Part shown: positions 63,789 through 64,000 of the stretch, in pieces | How positions within the stretch are numbered: the stretch's first letter is position 1 | Layout of the letters: every line of letters starts with the position of its first letter | Position numbers and translations under genes: made by a program | Assembly (NCBI GenBank): GCA_026981975.1 | Contig: JALSHV010000007.1 | Location: 1-64,000, forward strand | DNA length: 64,000 nt | Source: Aquificaceae bacterium | GTDB lineage: Bacteria > Aquificota > Aquificia > Aquificales > Aquificaceae | Direction of reading: 5' to 3' | Notes under the pieces: model-generated | Databases searched by the model: none | The model's input: the letters and a program-made list of their open reading frames with translations, nothing else | What the model was told of the DNA's origin: nothing

Positions 63789-64000
63789 CAAACTCCCTCT
63801 GAGATTTTCTTTTCTATTATCCTTTTAGTATCTTGGATAAGATTTAATAAAGATTCCAGTCGTGAAGAAACTTCTTCGTATTTTCCCTTTAACGTTTCCA
63901 TTCTATATTGAACCAAATGAAAAAGCTCTTCTACATCACTGGCTTTATCCTTTTGAAAGTTCGCTTCCTTGGTAACTTCTCCTATGTGCTTTTTAGTCTG
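63788..64000 (-). CDS. Partial coiled-coil protein, N-terminus beyond window
   Basis: Read on the - strand, an open frame of 70 codons runs from the right edge to TGA at 63788-63790. The visible residues are Lys/Glu-rich and helical (HLVQYRMETLKGKYEEV) with heptad-like hydrophobic spacing, so a coiled coil is likely. No family can be named from this fragment. Its stop overlaps the J-domain start by one base, so it is the upstream gene of that operon. Confidence 0.6.
   Translation of the reverse strand, partial: QTKKHIGEVTKEANFQKDKASDVEELFHLVQYRMETLKGKYEEVSSRLESLLNLIQDTKRIIEKKISEGV

Overview
The window reads as chromosomal DNA of a thermophilic, chemolithoautotrophic bacterium of the Aquificaceae (Aquifex/Hydrogenobacter/Thermocrinis relatives). 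The evidence is gene content: a short DNA polymerase I of 576 residues with no 5' nuclease domain, a citryl-CoA synthetase-type large subunit (reductive TCA cycle), an archaeal-type Pab1020-family RNA ligase with its PIN-like partner, an archease, a futalosine-pathway menaquinone enzyme (MqnD), a prokaryotic SpeD, and proteins rich in Lys, Glu and Ile. G+C is low, roughly 38-40% by eye. The placement is an inference from families, not from a marker alignment.

Layout. 1-5.5 kb (+): pyrF (cut by the window edge), rsmG, a membrane diguanylate cyclase, rph, a rhomboid protease and polA. 5.5-12 kb (-): rsmD, coaD, an LptE-like protein, a DUF302 protein, ribD, tgt, a monoheme cytochrome with a predicted outer-membrane barrel and a DUF4382 lipoprotein. 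12-13.8 kb (+): speD and an NfeD-type membrane protease. 13.8-17.9 kb (-): corA, a small membrane protein, a ROK sugar kinase and a FliK-like/FlhB-C-like pair. 17.9-20.1 kb: psiE, and the PIN-like partner convergent with the RNA ligase. 20.1-22.2 kb (-): di-heme peroxidase and a cation efflux protein. 22.3-26.8 kb (+): lipoprotein, ygfZ, dienelactone hydrolase, rpmB, aroC and mlaE. 26.8-31.4 kb: pstSCAB (-) diverging from a soluble PhoR-like kinase (+), with a candidate Pho box between them. 31.4-33.8 kb: feoAB. 33.8-35.4 kb (-): a gspL/gspM-like pair. 35.5-37.7 kb (+): a diiron MBL protein followed by SCO, PCuAC and TlpA-like copper-trafficking proteins. 37.7-44.6 kb: PEBP protein, leuD, tsaC, an M28 peptidase, ccsA, metE and ubiE/menG. 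44.6-52.4 kb: pheS, rplT, proA, rpoN, pepQ, rsgA, an EAL/HDOD protein and a KTN/RCK protein. 52.4-59.2 kb: rpsP-khpA, polX, mqnD, pgpA, a K+ channel operon and archease. 59.2-64 kb: miaB, bfn, nth, gcvT, and a PilZ/J-domain/coiled-coil operon cut by the right edge.

The genome is very compact. Of the 13 convergent gene pairs, ten overlap tail to tail. Several first genes of transcription units have no Shine-Dalgarno sequence but carry a -10-like hexamer 5-8 bases before the start codon, as expected for leaderless mRNAs. Genes inside operons usually have GGAGG-type sites. I saw no tRNA, rRNA, CRISPR array, insertion sequence or prophage, and no gene-free stretch longer than about 140 bases. I did not find a convincing wholly new system. 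The best candidates for a second look are the RNA-ligation genes, the copper/diiron cluster, the heme-barrel/DUF4382 pair, the upstream ORF before speD, and the leaderless/convergent-overlap architecture.
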